This document shows, piece after piece, positions 35,483 through 44,000 of a DNA stretch of 64,000 nucleotides. The DNA is from Xenophilus sp. L33. GTDB taxonomy: Bacteria; Pseudomonadota; Gammaproteobacteria; Burkholderiales; Burkholderiaceae_C. Below the pieces are notes generated by a model. The model saw only the letters and a list, made by a program, of their open reading frames with translations. It had not been told where the DNA came from and did no database searches. The stretch spans positions 1-64,000 of the forward strand of contig NZ_LMUW01000013.1 in assembly GCF_009765735.1 (NCBI RefSeq), in the 5' to 3' direction. Position 1 is the stretch's first letter, and the number at the start of each line of letters is the position of its first letter. Both the position numbers and the translations under genes were made by a program.

Positions 35483-36727
35483 TCACTTGCCGAACAGCTT
35501 GGCGACGTGCTGCCAGGAGCGCAGCATGAAGCCCGCGCGCTCGACGTCGGCCTGCGCGATGAGCGGTGCTTCGCCGACCGGCTTGCCGTTCGAGTTCGCG
35601 ACCACCTTGCCGATCACCATGCCCTTGGTCACCGGGGCTTCGAGGCCGGGCTTGATCTGCGCGTCGGTCGTCACCTTCTGGCCACGCGGCACGGTGACCG
35701 TCCAGGGTGCGGCCAGGACGGCCGGCACCGTGTCGGCCTTGCCGAAGTCGACCTTCGCCGTCGCCACCACCGCGTCCGGCTGGAACGGCGTGGCGGGCTC
35801 GAAGTTGCTGAAGCCCCAGCCGAGCAGGATGCGCGTCTCGTCGGCACGGGCCTGCGCGCTGTTGGTGTTGAGGATGACGGTGATCAGCCGCATGCCGTTG
35901 CGCTTGGACGAGGCGACCAGGCAGTAGCCCGCTTCCTCGGTGTGGCCGGTCTTCAGGCCGTCGACCGTCGGGTCGGTGTAGAGCAGGGCGTTGCGGTTGC
36001 CCTGCTTGATGTTGTTGAACTTGAATTCGCGTTCCGAGTAGATCGGATAGAAGTCCGCACTGTCGCGGATGATCGTGCGCGCCAGGATCGCGAGGTCGCG
36101 CGCGGACGACTTGTGGTCCGGGTCGGGCAGGCCGGTCGCGTTGACGAAGTGCGTGTGCGTCATGCCGATGCGCTGGGCCTCGGCGTTCATGAGCTTGGCG
36201 AAGTTCTCTTCCGAGCCGGCCATGTGCTCGGCGATCGACTTGGAGGCGTCGTTGCCCGACTGGATGATGATGCCGCGCAAGAGGTCGATCACCGAGGCCT
36301 GGCCGTTGAGCGGCAGGTACATGCACGACTCGGTGCTCGAGCCGCGGCACCAGGCGTACTGGCTCGTGGTGACCATGTCGTCCTTCTTGAGCTTGCCCGA
36401 ACGCAGGGCCTGCTCGACCAGGAAGCTGGTCATCATCTTGGTCAGCGAGGCCGGCGGCAGCGGCTCGTCGGCGTTGTCGGAAGCGAGGACTTCGCCGGAG
36501 TCGAAGTCCATGAGCAGCCAGGCCTTGGCGGGCAGCGCCGGCGGCCCGCCGGCGACGGCGGTCTGCGCGGTGGGCGACACCGCGGCGGGCGCGGCGGCCG
36601 GGGCTTTCTTGTGGGGTGCCGCCTTGGCGGCATGGGCCGGGGCCGCAAGGGTCGCCGAGGTCGGCGCGAGGGCACTGGCGGTGACCACGAGGAGGGCGGA
36701 GAGAATGGAAAGTCGCTTGGTTTGCAT
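35483..36727 (-). CDS. dacC: D-alanyl-D-alanine carboxypeptidase (PBP5/6 family)
   Basis: 414 residues with a signal peptide (MQTKRLSILSALLVVTASALA) and a long Ala/Pro/Lys-rich linker (about 30-66). The penicillin-binding triad is S94-x-x-K97 (SLTKMM), S157-G158-N159 and K259-T260-G261. The C-terminal PBP5-type beta-rich domain follows (PVTKGMVIGKVVANSNGKPVG), with a final segment suited to peripheral membrane attachment (MLRSWQHVAKLFGK). It trims the terminal D-Ala from peptidoglycan stem peptides in the periplasm. An ATG 15 bases upstream is an alternative start. The gene symbol could equally be dacA. Confidence 0.93.
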   Translation of the reverse strand: MQTKRLSILSALLVVTASALAPTSATLAAPAHAAKAAPHKKAPAAAPAAVSPTAQTAVAGGPPALPAKAWLLMDFDSGEVLASDNADEPLPPASLTKMMTSFLVEQALRSGKLKKDDMVTTSQYAWCRGSSTESCMYLPLNGQASVIDLLRGIIIQSGNDASKSIAEHMAGSEENFAKLMNAEAQRIGMTHTHFVNATGLPDPDHKSSARDLAILARTIIRDSADFYPIYSEREFKFNNIKQGNRNALLYTDPTVDGLKTGHTEEAGYCLVASSKRNGMRLITVILNTNSAQARADETRILLGWGFSNFEPATPFQPDAVVATAKVDFGKADTVPAVLAAPWTVTVPRGQKVTTDAQIKPGLEAPVTKGMVIGKVVANSNGKPVGEAPLIAQADVERAGFMLRSWQHVAKLFGK

Positions 36728-36835
36728 AGTGGTCAGGGGCATGACGAATATTGTCGCGGATGCGGCGAAGCGCCCTGGCCATGCATAGGAAACAAAACGA
36801 AGCGGTCGGTTCCCGCGACTTCGCCGGACCGAAGG

Positions 36836-37480
36836 CTAGGGTTTTCCTGCCTTGGCCCGTCCTGCGCGGCCCGCGCGACCCGTCTCGCGCGCGGCCGCCT
36901 GCGGCTCGGCGACGACCCGTGCGAGACCCTTGCGCGTGGCGTGGAGGATCTCGGCGGAGAGCGCCGGGTCGGGCACCATCCGCGCCAGGTTGACCGCACC
37001 GATCAACGCCGCGTAGGTGAGGATGGCGCGCTCGCGCGCCGACTCGGGGTCCTTCTCGTCGATCAGCGACGAGAGCAGCGCGAAGGACTTCGTCAGGTTC
37101 TCGGACGCCAGTTCGCGCGTCTCGACATTGCAGCGGGTGAGGTCGGAGGCGAGCGCGGCGAAGGGGCAACCTTCGGCGGGATCGTCGCGATGCTGCTCGC
37201 CGAGGTACTCGTCGATCAGCGTGCCGATCTTCAAGGGCTTGCCTTCGGCGCGGCCGCGGGCGACCTCCCGGCCCCAGGAGCCGAAGGCGGCGCCCAGCGC
37301 CTCGGTGACGAGTTCGTCGCGCGAGCCGAAATGCTTGTAGAAGCCGCCGGCCGTCAGACCGGCGTCGCGCATCAGGTCCGCCACGCCGATGCCGTCCACG
37401 CCTTTCTCGCGGAAGCGCCTGCCGGCGGTTTCGAGGATGCGTTCGCGCGTCTGTGCCTTGTCGGCTTGTGAATGACCCAT
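36836..37480 (-). CDS. TetR-family transcriptional regulator
   Basis: 214 residues. The N-terminal helix-turn-helix is RERILETAGRRFREKGVDGIGVADLMRDAGLTAGGFYKHFGSRDEL (about 13-58). The ligand domain contains a CPFAALASDLTRC segment with two cysteines. The C-terminus is a low-complexity tail (RAGRAGRAKAGKP). It is divergent from an SDR gene with 112 bases between starts, where two direct repeats lie. Repression of the SDR gene and of itself is the expected role. Confidence 0.92.
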   Translation of the reverse strand: MGHSQADKAQTRERILETAGRRFREKGVDGIGVADLMRDAGLTAGGFYKHFGSRDELVTEALGAAFGSWGREVARGRAEGKPLKIGTLIDEYLGEQHRDDPAEGCPFAALASDLTRCNVETRELASENLTKSFALLSSLIDEKDPESARERAILTYAALIGAVNLARMVPDPALSAEILHATRKGLARVVAEPQAAARETGRAGRAGRAKAGKP

Positions 37481-37523
37481 GGCGGATGGTTTCGATGAAA
37501 GTGCTTGACGATTCTGGATGATG

Positions 37524-37554
37524 ATCGTAATCTTTGTGGCGGTCAATCGTAATC
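37524..37554. promoter_or_regulatory. Direct repeats in the TetR/SDR divergent region
   Basis: ATCGTAATC occurs twice, at 37524-37532 and 37546-37554, with starts 22 bases apart (two helical turns), in the middle of the 112-base divergent region. This spacing would place two protein dimers on one face of the DNA and suits a TetR-type operator. Confidence 0.5.
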
Positions 37555-37592
37555 CACATTCGTCTTTCAAACCCATCCCAAGGAATCAGATC

Positions 37593-38378
37593 ATGGTCAA
37601 CAAGCTCCCCACCGCCGTCGTCACCGGCGCCTCTTCCGGCATCGGTGCCACCTACGCCGAGAAGCTCGCGCAGCGCGGGCACGGCCTGCTGCTCGTCGCG
37701 CGCAACCAGGAGCGCCTCGACGCGCTGGCCGAGAAGATCCGCCGCACATCGGACGTCGCGGTCGAGGTGCTGCGCGCCGACCTGGTCGACCCGGCCCAGC
37801 TGCGGGTCGTCGAGGAGCGGCTGCGCAACGACGCGGGCATCGGCCTCCTGGTCAACAACGCCGGCGCCGCGACGCATGCCGGCTTCCTCGGCGAGGACCT
37901 CGAGCCGCTCTACGAGCTGGTCCAGCTCAACGTCAACGCGCTGACCCGCCTGGCCGGCGCGGCGGTGCAGGGCTTCCTGAAGCACCAGGTGCAGGGCGCG
38001 ATCGTCAATATCGGCTCGGTGGTCGGCTTCGCACCGCAGTGGATTCCGGGCGTCTACGGCGCGACCAAGGCCTACGTGCTGACCTTGTCGCAGGCGATGC
38101 AGGCCGAGCTGGCGGATCGCGGCATCTACGTGCAGGCGGTGCTGCCGGCCGGCACCAAGACCGAGATCTGGGAGCGCTCGGGGCGCAGCGTCAACGACGG
38201 CATGATGGACGTCGGCGAGCTGGTCGACGCGGCGCTGCTGGGCTACGACCGGCGCGAAGCGGTGACCATTCCGCCGCTGCACGACATCGGCAAGTTCGAG
38301 GCGCTCGAGAAGGCGCGGCTGGAGCTGCAGCCGGTGCTCAACAACGCGAGCGCCGCGCCGCGGTACAAGACACGCTGA
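37593..38378 (+). CDS. Short-chain dehydrogenase/reductase
   Basis: 261 residues with the classical SDR features: TGASSGIGATYAEKLA (cofactor loop), NNAGAATHAGF, a catalytic Ser in NIGSVVGF, and YGATK with the catalytic Tyr and Lys. It probably uses NADP(H) on a carbonyl or alcohol substrate. The ATG at 37593 follows AAGGAATCAGATC. The gene is probably repressed by the divergent TetR protein. A hairpin terminator lies 10 bases after the stop. Confidence 0.93.
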   Translation: MVNKLPTAVVTGASSGIGATYAEKLAQRGHGLLLVARNQERLDALAEKIRRTSDVAVEVLRADLVDPAQLRVVEERLRNDAGIGLLVNNAGAATHAGFLGEDLEPLYELVQLNVNALTRLAGAAVQGFLKHQVQGAIVNIGSVVGFAPQWIPGVYGATKAYVLTLSQAMQAELADRGIYVQAVLPAGTKTEIWERSGRSVNDGMMDVGELVDAALLGYDRREAVTIPPLHDIGKFEALEKARLELQPVLNNASAAPRYKTR

Positions 38379-38388
38379 CCGGCGAATG

Positions 38389-38410
38389 GCCCGGCACGAC
38401 TGCCGGGTTT
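38389..38410 (+). terminator. Rho-independent-like terminator after the SDR gene
   Basis: CCCGGCA-CGAC-TGCCGGG forms a 7-bp GC-rich stem with a four-base loop followed by TTTCCT. The T-run is short but the position, just after the SDR stop and before the histidine kinase gene, fits a terminator. Confidence 0.55.
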
Positions 38411-38487
38411 CCTACCCCGACACGCGGGCCTTTCCGCTTCCGGGCGTGGCCGTCGAGACCGGACAGTGATGTCCACCTCGACACGCC

Positions 38488-39945
38488 ATGGCCGCCTCGC
38501 TTCGCACCCACCTCGCCTTCTTCTGGACCTTGCTCTTCGCGGTGAGCGTCACGCTGGGTGTCGTCATGGTCGAGCTCTATCGCAGCAGCGCCGGCGCGCA
38601 GATCGCCTCGGGGCGGTCGGCGGCCGAGGAGAGCTGCGGCGCGATCGCGACGCGCTATGCGAAGTCGACCCTCGACTCGACGGCCGCCAGGCCGCAGATC
38701 GACCTGCTGCAGGTGCTGCTGCACCTGGTGCTCACCGAGGCGCCGCACGTCGAGGGCGGCGTCTGGCAGGCGAGCGGCGGCATGCTGGCCTACGCCTATC
38801 CGACCTACGAAGGCAGCGGGACCAAGCTGGACGTGCCAGCCGCCGAACAGCCCCTGATCGTCGAGATGGCCCACCAGGCGGTTCGCAGTCAGCACCTGCA
38901 GACCGACGTGCTGCGCGGCAGCCGCGAGGCCCTGATCGTGACGGCGTGTCCACTGGCCGCGCCCGCGCACGACCTGGCCGCCTGGACCATGACCCGAACC
39001 AGCGGCGGCGCCTTGAACGCGCAGGAAAGCCTTCGGGTGGGCCTGGGCGTTCTGACGGCGATGGTCATGGCTTCGGGCCTCTGGCTCGGCTTCATCCTGT
39101 GGCGCGGCCTCGGCCATGTGAGGAAGCTCGAGAACGGCCTGGCGCAGGCCCACGGCGACCGCATGCCCGCGCTGGAGCGCACCGGCGTCAAGGAACTCGA
39201 CCGCATCGTCAACAGCTTCAACGAATACCGGGTTCGCTTCGAGGAGGCCCGCGCGCAGTTGCGCGAGGCTGCTGCCCAGCGCAGCCGGGACCAGCGGCTC
39301 GCCGCGATCGGCCGCATGACCAGCGGCATCGCCCACGAGATCCGCAACCCGATCGCCGCGATGCGGCTGAAGGCGGAGAACGCGCTGGCCGCATCGCCGG
39401 AAGGGCAGCCCGAGGCGCTGCAGTCGATCGTCACGCAGGTCGACCGGCTCGACGGGCTGGTCGAGAACCTGCTGGCGATCGTGCAGCCGCTCAACCTGTC
39501 CAGGACCGACCTGCCGCTGCATGCCTGGCTCGAGGAGCGCGCGGCCGGCGTCGCTCCGCGGGCAGCGGCGAGGCGGATCGACCTGGTGGTCGAGCATGCG
39601 CGACCCGTGTCGGCCAACTTCGATCCGCGGCATCTCGCACGCGCGGTGGACAACCTGCTCGACAACGCCGTGCGGCATGCGGGCATCGGCGGTCGGGTCG
39701 TGCTGCAGGCCTTGCCGGGCGAATCCGGTTCGTTGCTGGTCCGTGTCGACGACGACGGGCCGGGCGTGGCGCCGGCGGTCGCGCCGCAACTGTTCGAACC
39801 CTTCGCGACCGGCCGCCCCGATGGCACCGGCCTCGGGCTGGCCCTGGCGCGCGAGGTCGCGCTGGCCCATGGCGGCGAACTGCGGCATGTGGCCCTGCAT
39901 CCGGGCACGCGCTTCGAACTGGAGCTGCCATGGCGCGGATCCTGA
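38488..39945 (+). CDS. Sensor histidine kinase of the NtrB/ZraS-like type
   Basis: 485 residues. Two membrane helices (about 8-28 and 184-206) enclose a periplasmic sensor region of about 155 residues. A HAMP-like linker and coiled segment (about 207-270) precede the phosphoacceptor H283 in SGIAHEIRNPIAAMR. This box is typical of kinases that pair with sigma-54 activators. The ATPase domain has NLLDNAVRHAG, DDGPGVAPAV and GTGLGLALAREV. Its last 16 bases overlap the response-regulator gene, so the pair is cotranslated. The ligand is unknown; the sensor region contains one cysteine (C154) and no heme or Cache motif I can name. Confidence 0.94.
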   Translation: MAASLRTHLAFFWTLLFAVSVTLGVVMVELYRSSAGAQIASGRSAAEESCGAIATRYAKSTLDSTAARPQIDLLQVLLHLVLTEAPHVEGGVWQASGGMLAYAYPTYEGSGTKLDVPAAEQPLIVEMAHQAVRSQHLQTDVLRGSREALIVTACPLAAPAHDLAAWTMTRTSGGALNAQESLRVGLGVLTAMVMASGLWLGFILWRGLGHVRKLENGLAQAHGDRMPALERTGVKELDRIVNSFNEYRVRFEEARAQLREAAAQRSRDQRLAAIGRMTSGIAHEIRNPIAAMRLKAENALAASPEGQPEALQSIVTQVDRLDGLVENLLAIVQPLNLSRTDLPLHAWLEERAAGVAPRAAARRIDLVVEHARPVSANFDPRHLARAVDNLLDNAVRHAGIGGRVVLQALPGESGSLLVRVDDDGPGVAPAVAPQLFEPFATGRPDGTGLGLALAREVALAHGGELRHVALHPGTRFELELPWRGS

Positions 39946-41279
39946 TCGTCGACGACGACGACGCCTTCCGCGAGAGCCTCGCCGAGACCGTGGCCAGCCT
40001 GGGGCATCAGGCGATCGAGGCCGGCGGCGGCGCGCAGGCGCTCGACATCGTCGCCGGACGGCCGGTGGATACCATCTTTCTCGACCACCGGATGCCCGGC
40101 ATGGACGGCCTGCAGACGCTGATCGGCCTGCGCAAGACGCTGGATCCGCTGCCGCCGGTGGTGGTGCTCACCGCGCATGCCAGCGGCGGCAACACGATCG
40201 AGGCGATGCGGCTCGGCGCCTTCGACCACCTCACCAAGCCGATCAGCCGCGCCGCGGTCGGCGAGGTGCTGGCCCGGACATTGAACCCGGAAGCGGCCGG
40301 CGACGGCGGTGCGCGCCACGGCGCCGCGGAGCCGGTCGACGACCTCGAGATGGTCGATCCCAGCGACGCGATGCGCGAGGTCCACAAGCGCATCGGCCTG
40401 GCGGCCGCGAGCGCCGCGCCGGTGCTGGTGCTGGGCGAGACCGGCACCGGCAAGGAATTGGTGGCGCGCGCGCTGCATCGCCATTCGACCCGTGCCGACG
40501 GACCCTTCGTCGCCATCAATTGCGCGGCCATTCCCAAGGATCTGCTGGAGAGTGAATTGTTCGGCCACGTGCGCGGCGCCTTCACCGGCGCCATCGGCGA
40601 GCGCCTCGGCTGCTTCCGCTCGGCCGACCGGGGCGTGCTGCTGCTCGACGAGATCGGCGACATGGCGCTCGGCGTGCAGGCCAAGATCCTGCGCGCCCTG
40701 CAGGAAGGCGAAGTGACGCCGCTCGGCTCGCACCGCACCGTGAAGGTGGACGTGCGCGTGGTCGCCGCGACCCATCGCGACCTCGCGGCCGCGGTGCGCG
40801 AAGGCAGCTTTCGCGAAGACCTCTACTACCGGCTCGACGTGCTGACGCTTCGCATTCCGCCGCTGCGCGAGCGGCTGGCCGACATCCTGCCGCTGGCCGA
40901 GCATTTCCTGCGGCGCGCGGCCGCGCCGGGCGCGCCGAAGTCCTTGTCCGCCTCCGCGGCGCAGGCGCTGCTGCGGCACTCGTGGCCCGGCAACGTCCGC
41001 GAACTGCGCAACCTGATGGAACGCTGCCAAGCCCTGGCGCGGCACCGGGTCATCGGCGCCGACGACATGTCGCTGGAGGACGGCCCGGCCGCCGAAAGCG
41101 GGCGACTGCCGGCCGACTGGCTCGATGCCGAATTGCCCGCGGCAGTCGAGCGGCTGGAGCGCGAACTGCTCGCGCATGCGCTGGCGCAGGCCGCCGGCAA
41201 TCGCACCGAGGCGGCACGTCGGCTGGGCATTCATCGCCAACTGCTCTATCGCAAGCTGACGCAGTACGGCCTCGGCTAG
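39930..41279 (+). CDS. Sigma-54-dependent response regulator (NtrC family)
   Basis: 449 residues. The receiver domain has D52 (IFLDHRMPGMDG) and Lys in HLTKPIS. The AAA+ domain has Walker A GETGTGKE (169-176), the sigma-54 contact loop GAFTGA (216-221), Walker B LLLDEIGD (237-244) and RIPPLRERLADILPL. A C-terminal Fis-type helix-turn-helix reads NRTEAARRLGIHRQLLYRKL. It should bind upstream sites as an oligomer and activate sigma-54 RNA polymerase when phosphorylated by the kinase at 38488. Two matching promoter modules lie immediately downstream (41279 and 43862) and are its likely targets. The stop codon itself overlaps the first base of the first dyad. Confidence 0.96.
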   Translation: MARILIVDDDDAFRESLAETVASLGHQAIEAGGGAQALDIVAGRPVDTIFLDHRMPGMDGLQTLIGLRKTLDPLPPVVVLTAHASGGNTIEAMRLGAFDHLTKPISRAAVGEVLARTLNPEAAGDGGARHGAAEPVDDLEMVDPSDAMREVHKRIGLAAASAAPVLVLGETGTGKELVARALHRHSTRADGPFVAINCAAIPKDLLESELFGHVRGAFTGAIGERLGCFRSADRGVLLLDEIGDMALGVQAKILRALQEGEVTPLGSHRTVKVDVRVVAATHRDLAAAVREGSFREDLYYRLDVLTLRIPPLRERLADILPLAEHFLRRAAAPGAPKSLSASAAQALLRHSWPGNVRELRNLMERCQALARHRVIGADDMSLEDGPAAESGRLPADWLDAELPAAVERLERELLAHALAQAAGNRTEAARRLGIHRQLLYRKLTQYGLG

Positions 41280-41384
41280 TGTCCTGAAAGCGGACACGGT
41301 CTGTCTCCGAATCATTCCATCGAAGCCATCGCGGCCATGCAAGTCCTTGATTTGAAATGACCGAGCCGCTGGCATGGCGCGTGA
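41279..41384 (+). promoter_or_regulatory. Sigma-54-type control region of the MFS/phosphoesterase operon
   Basis: Three elements are in order. A dyad GTGTCC-N7-GGACAC lies at 41279-41297, the likely upstream activator site. CAAGTCCTTGATT at 41340-41352 is an exact match to the IHF consensus read on the minus strand (WATCAANNNNTTR). TGGCATGGCGCGTGA at 41370-41384 has a good -24 half, but its -12 half reads GTGA rather than TTGC. The same arrangement recurs at 43862 with nearly identical spacing. The predicted transcript would begin only a base or two before the ATG at 41397. Confidence 0.7.
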
Positions 41385-41396
41385 GAGAGAGGAGCC

Positions 41397-42734
41397 ATGT
41401 CCGCCCTGGCCCCACTCCTCGAAGACGCGCGTCCGCCCACCGGTTCGTCCGACGACCCGGACAAGACACGCGCCATGCGCGCGCTGAGTGCGCTCAACTT
41501 CTTCATGGCCGACATGCAGGCCGGCATCGGGCCCTTTCTCGGGGTGTTCCTGCAGCAGCGCGGCTGGCTGCCCGGCGCGATCGGCTCGGTGATGACCGCG
41601 GGCGGTGTCGCCGGCATGCTGATGACGGCGCCGGCCGGCGCCTTCATCGACCACACCGAGCGGAAGCGGCTGGTGGTGATCGTGACCGGCATCTGCACGG
41701 TGCTGGCGTCCTTCCTGATCCTCTGGTCGCAGTCCGGCGTGGTCGTCACCGTGAGCCAGGTCGCGACCGCGATCGCGGGCGCCGCGATCGGCCCCGCGGT
41801 GGCCGGCATGACGCTCGGCATCGTCCGCCAGAAGGGATTCAACGCGCAGAACGGCCGCAACCAGGCCTGGAACCATGCGGGCAACATGATCGGCGCGGGC
41901 CTGTCGGGTTGGCTCGGCTACACGTTCGGGATGCCGGCGATCTTCGTGCTGGCTGCGGTGTTCGGCGTCTTCGCGATCGCCGCGGTCATCGCCATCCCCG
42001 AACGTGCGATCGACCACCGCGCCGCACGCGGCCTGGAAGACGACAAGAAGGCGAAGGGCGAGGCGTCGCAACAGCAGGACAAGGGCCAGGCGCAGGGCTT
42101 TCGCTACCTGGCCCGCAACCGGCCGATGCTGATCCTGGCGGCCGCGCTGGCCTTCTTCCACCTGGGCAATGGCGCGATGCTGCCGCTCTACGGGCTGGCG
42201 GTCGTCGGTGCCGGCAAGGGCAACGCGGCCACCTTCACCGCGCTGACGGTGGTCGTGGCACAGGGCGTGATGATCGTGACCGCGCTGCTCGCGATGCGCA
42301 TGGCGGCGGGCCGCGGCTACTGGCTGGTGCTCCTGATCTCGTTCGCGTCGCTGCCGATCCGCGGTCTCATCGCGGGCACCTTCATCCAGTCGTGGGGCGT
42401 GTGGCCGGTGCAGGCGCTCGACGGCATCGGCGCCGGGCTTCAGAGCGTCGCGGTGCCCGGTCTCGTCGCCTGCCTGCTCAACGGCACCGGCCGGGTCAAC
42501 GTGGGGCAGGGCGCGGTGATGACGGTGCAGGGGCTCGGCGCCAGCCTGTCGCCGGCCATCGGCGGCTGGCTGGCCCAGCTGCTGGGCTACCAGACGGCCT
42601 TCTATGTGCTCGGCAGCTTCGCGCTCGGCTCGATCGCGCTGTGGGTGGGCTTTGGCGCGTCGATGCGACCGGCCTGCGCCGCCACCCGCGAACCAGCCGG
42701 CCCGGACGGCACCGCAGAAGGAGCGCCATCGTGA
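41397..42734 (+). CDS. MFS transporter
   Basis: 445 residues with about twelve hydrophobic helices and the MFS architecture. The first helix begins near LNFFMADMQAG. The cytosolic loop after helix 2 is the motif GAFIDHTERKR. A long polar central loop (DDKKAKGEASQQQDKGQAQ, about 215-233) separates the two halves. The second half includes AVMTVQGLGASLSPAIGGWLA. The substrate is unknown. AGAGAGGAGCC precedes the ATG at 41397, but the sigma-54-like start would leave almost no leader there. An internal Met at 41475, just before helix 1, is a possible start from that promoter. It is coupled to the phosphoesterase gene by a four-base overlap (GTGA). Confidence 0.92.
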   Translation: MSALAPLLEDARPPTGSSDDPDKTRAMRALSALNFFMADMQAGIGPFLGVFLQQRGWLPGAIGSVMTAGGVAGMLMTAPAGAFIDHTERKRLVVIVTGICTVLASFLILWSQSGVVVTVSQVATAIAGAAIGPAVAGMTLGIVRQKGFNAQNGRNQAWNHAGNMIGAGLSGWLGYTFGMPAIFVLAAVFGVFAIAAVIAIPERAIDHRAARGLEDDKKAKGEASQQQDKGQAQGFRYLARNRPMLILAAALAFFHLGNGAMLPLYGLAVVGAGKGNAATFTALTVVVAQGVMIVTALLAMRMAAGRGYWLVLLISFASLPIRGLIAGTFIQSWGVWPVQALDGIGAGLQSVAVPGLVACLLNGTGRVNVGQGAVMTVQGLGASLSPAIGGWLAQLLGYQTAFYVLGSFALGSIALWVGFGASMRPACAATREPAGPDGTAEGAPS

Positions 42735-43846
42735 GCGCCTCGATTTCCTGGATCCACATCGGCGACCTTCACATGGACGCGGCCGACGGCTGGGCCAGCC
42801 TGCCGCGGCTCGAGGCGATCGTCGACGAGATCAACGCGCACGCGCTCGCGGCCGACTTCGTCTTCCTGCCGGGCGACAACGCCAACCATGCCGCGCCCGA
42901 CCAGTACGCGGCCATCGTCGGCGCGCTCTCGCGGCTCGCACTGCCGTGGCGGGCGATTCCGGGCGACCACGATTTCGAGGGCGGCAGCCTCGCCGGCTAC
43001 GAGGCCGCCTTCGCCGCGGTGAACCGGCCCGAGGTCGAGGTGATCGCGGGCCATCGCTGCGTGTTCGTCGATGTGGTCAGCGCCGGCGCCGGCGGCCCGG
43101 ACTTCCGGCTGACACCGCATCACTTCAGCCGCGTCGGCCGCGAGCTGTCGCGGGCGAAAGCCTCGGGCCATGTACCGCTGGTCTTCATGCACACCTACCC
43201 CGGCGACCTGTCGACCGGCAGCGCCGAAGTGGCGCAGTTGCTGGCGGAGGCGGAAGTCGCTTTCGTCGACACCGGCCACACGCACTACAACGAGCTGTTG
43301 AACGACGGTCGGGTCGTCTATGGCGCGACGCGATCGACCGCGCAGATCGAGGAAGGCGCCGGCGCGCCAGGCTTCTCGGTCATCTGCGTGCATGACGAGG
43401 TGCCGAGCTGGCGCTTCAGGTCGATCGGGGCGCACTGGCCGCACGTCCAGATCGTCGCGCCATGCGACCTGCGCCTGGTCACCAAGCCGGCGGACGCACG
43501 GCAGGTGCCACGGCCCGGAAAGGTGTACGTCGCCGCACGCCGATTTGGCGATGGCTACGAGGCCATGGTCGCCTGCGTCGACGAGCGTCCGGGCGTCCCC
43601 ATGACCCACGCCGGCGGCGGCCTGTGGGAGGTTCAGCTCGAGGTCGGCCCCGGCCTGCACCGAGTGGTCGTCACCTGCGACGGCGCGCGAGACACCGTGA
43701 AGTTCCTCGTGCGCGACGCCGAATCCACGCCGAAGCGCGTGCCTCCGGTGGCGCTGGGCCATGCGATCCATGCCATCGGCGAATGGCCTGCAGCGGGTGT
43801 CGTGGGGCTCCAGCTGGGCCCGAATCGCAACGGCTGCGACTGGTAG
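42731..43846 (+). CDS. Calcineurin-like metallophosphoesterase with a C-terminal beta domain
   Basis: 371 residues from a GTG start preceded by AGAAGGAGCGCCATC. The metal-binding motifs of the superfamily are present: GDLH (11-14), GDNANH (48-53), GDHD (78-81), H154 in FMHTYPGD, and GHTH (182-185). No signal peptide is visible, so it is cytosolic. Residues from about 255 form a beta-rich domain (KVYVAARRFGDGYEAMVACVDE; GLWEVQLEVGPGLHRVVVTCDG). It ends in a distinctive tail, LGPNRNGCDW, that I do not recognise. It probably cleaves a phosphomonoester or diester, perhaps of the compound imported or exported by the coupled MFS protein. Confidence 0.9.
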   Translation: MSASISWIHIGDLHMDAADGWASLPRLEAIVDEINAHALAADFVFLPGDNANHAAPDQYAAIVGALSRLALPWRAIPGDHDFEGGSLAGYEAAFAAVNRPEVEVIAGHRCVFVDVVSAGAGGPDFRLTPHHFSRVGRELSRAKASGHVPLVFMHTYPGDLSTGSAEVAQLLAEAEVAFVDTGHTHYNELLNDGRVVYGATRSTAQIEEGAGAPGFSVICVHDEVPSWRFRSIGAHWPHVQIVAPCDLRLVTKPADARQVPRPGKVYVAARRFGDGYEAMVACVDERPGVPMTHAGGGLWEVQLEVGPGLHRVVVTCDGARDTVKFLVRDAESTPKRVPPVALGHAIHAIGEWPAAGVVGLQLGPNRNGCDW

Positions 43847-43861
43847 CGATGGTGCAGCGCC

Positions 43862-43968
43862 GTGTCCGGAATGCGGACAACAACCGTCCCGTAGACAGTC
43901 AATCCGGAAACCGAATTGCGCCTAACTCATTGATTTCAAACGAGCGCCCTGCTGGCACGGCTCGTGAG
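43862..43968 (+). promoter_or_regulatory. Sigma-54-type control region of the lipoprotein operon
   Basis: The region repeats the layout at 41279. The dyad GTGTCC-N7-GGACAA lies at 43862-43880, the exact IHF consensus TAACTCATTGATT at 43924-43936, and TGGCACGGCTCGTGA at 43954-43968. The -24 half TGGCACG is a perfect match to consensus; the -12 half again reads GTGA. The distance from IHF site to -24 is identical (30 bases between starts), and from dyad to IHF differs by one base (62 against 61). A start about 12 bases after the -12 leaves a 20-base leader with AAGGAG. Confidence 0.75.
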
Positions 43969-44000
43969 AAGAAAGAACACCCAACCCAAGGAGTGAATCC

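Noticed and set aside
38889-42161. A very long open frame on the minus strand across the kinase, regulator and MFS genes
   Set aside because: It is a shadow produced by high third-position GC; its translation is rich in R, A, H, Q and G, and the plus-strand genes have complete family motifs.
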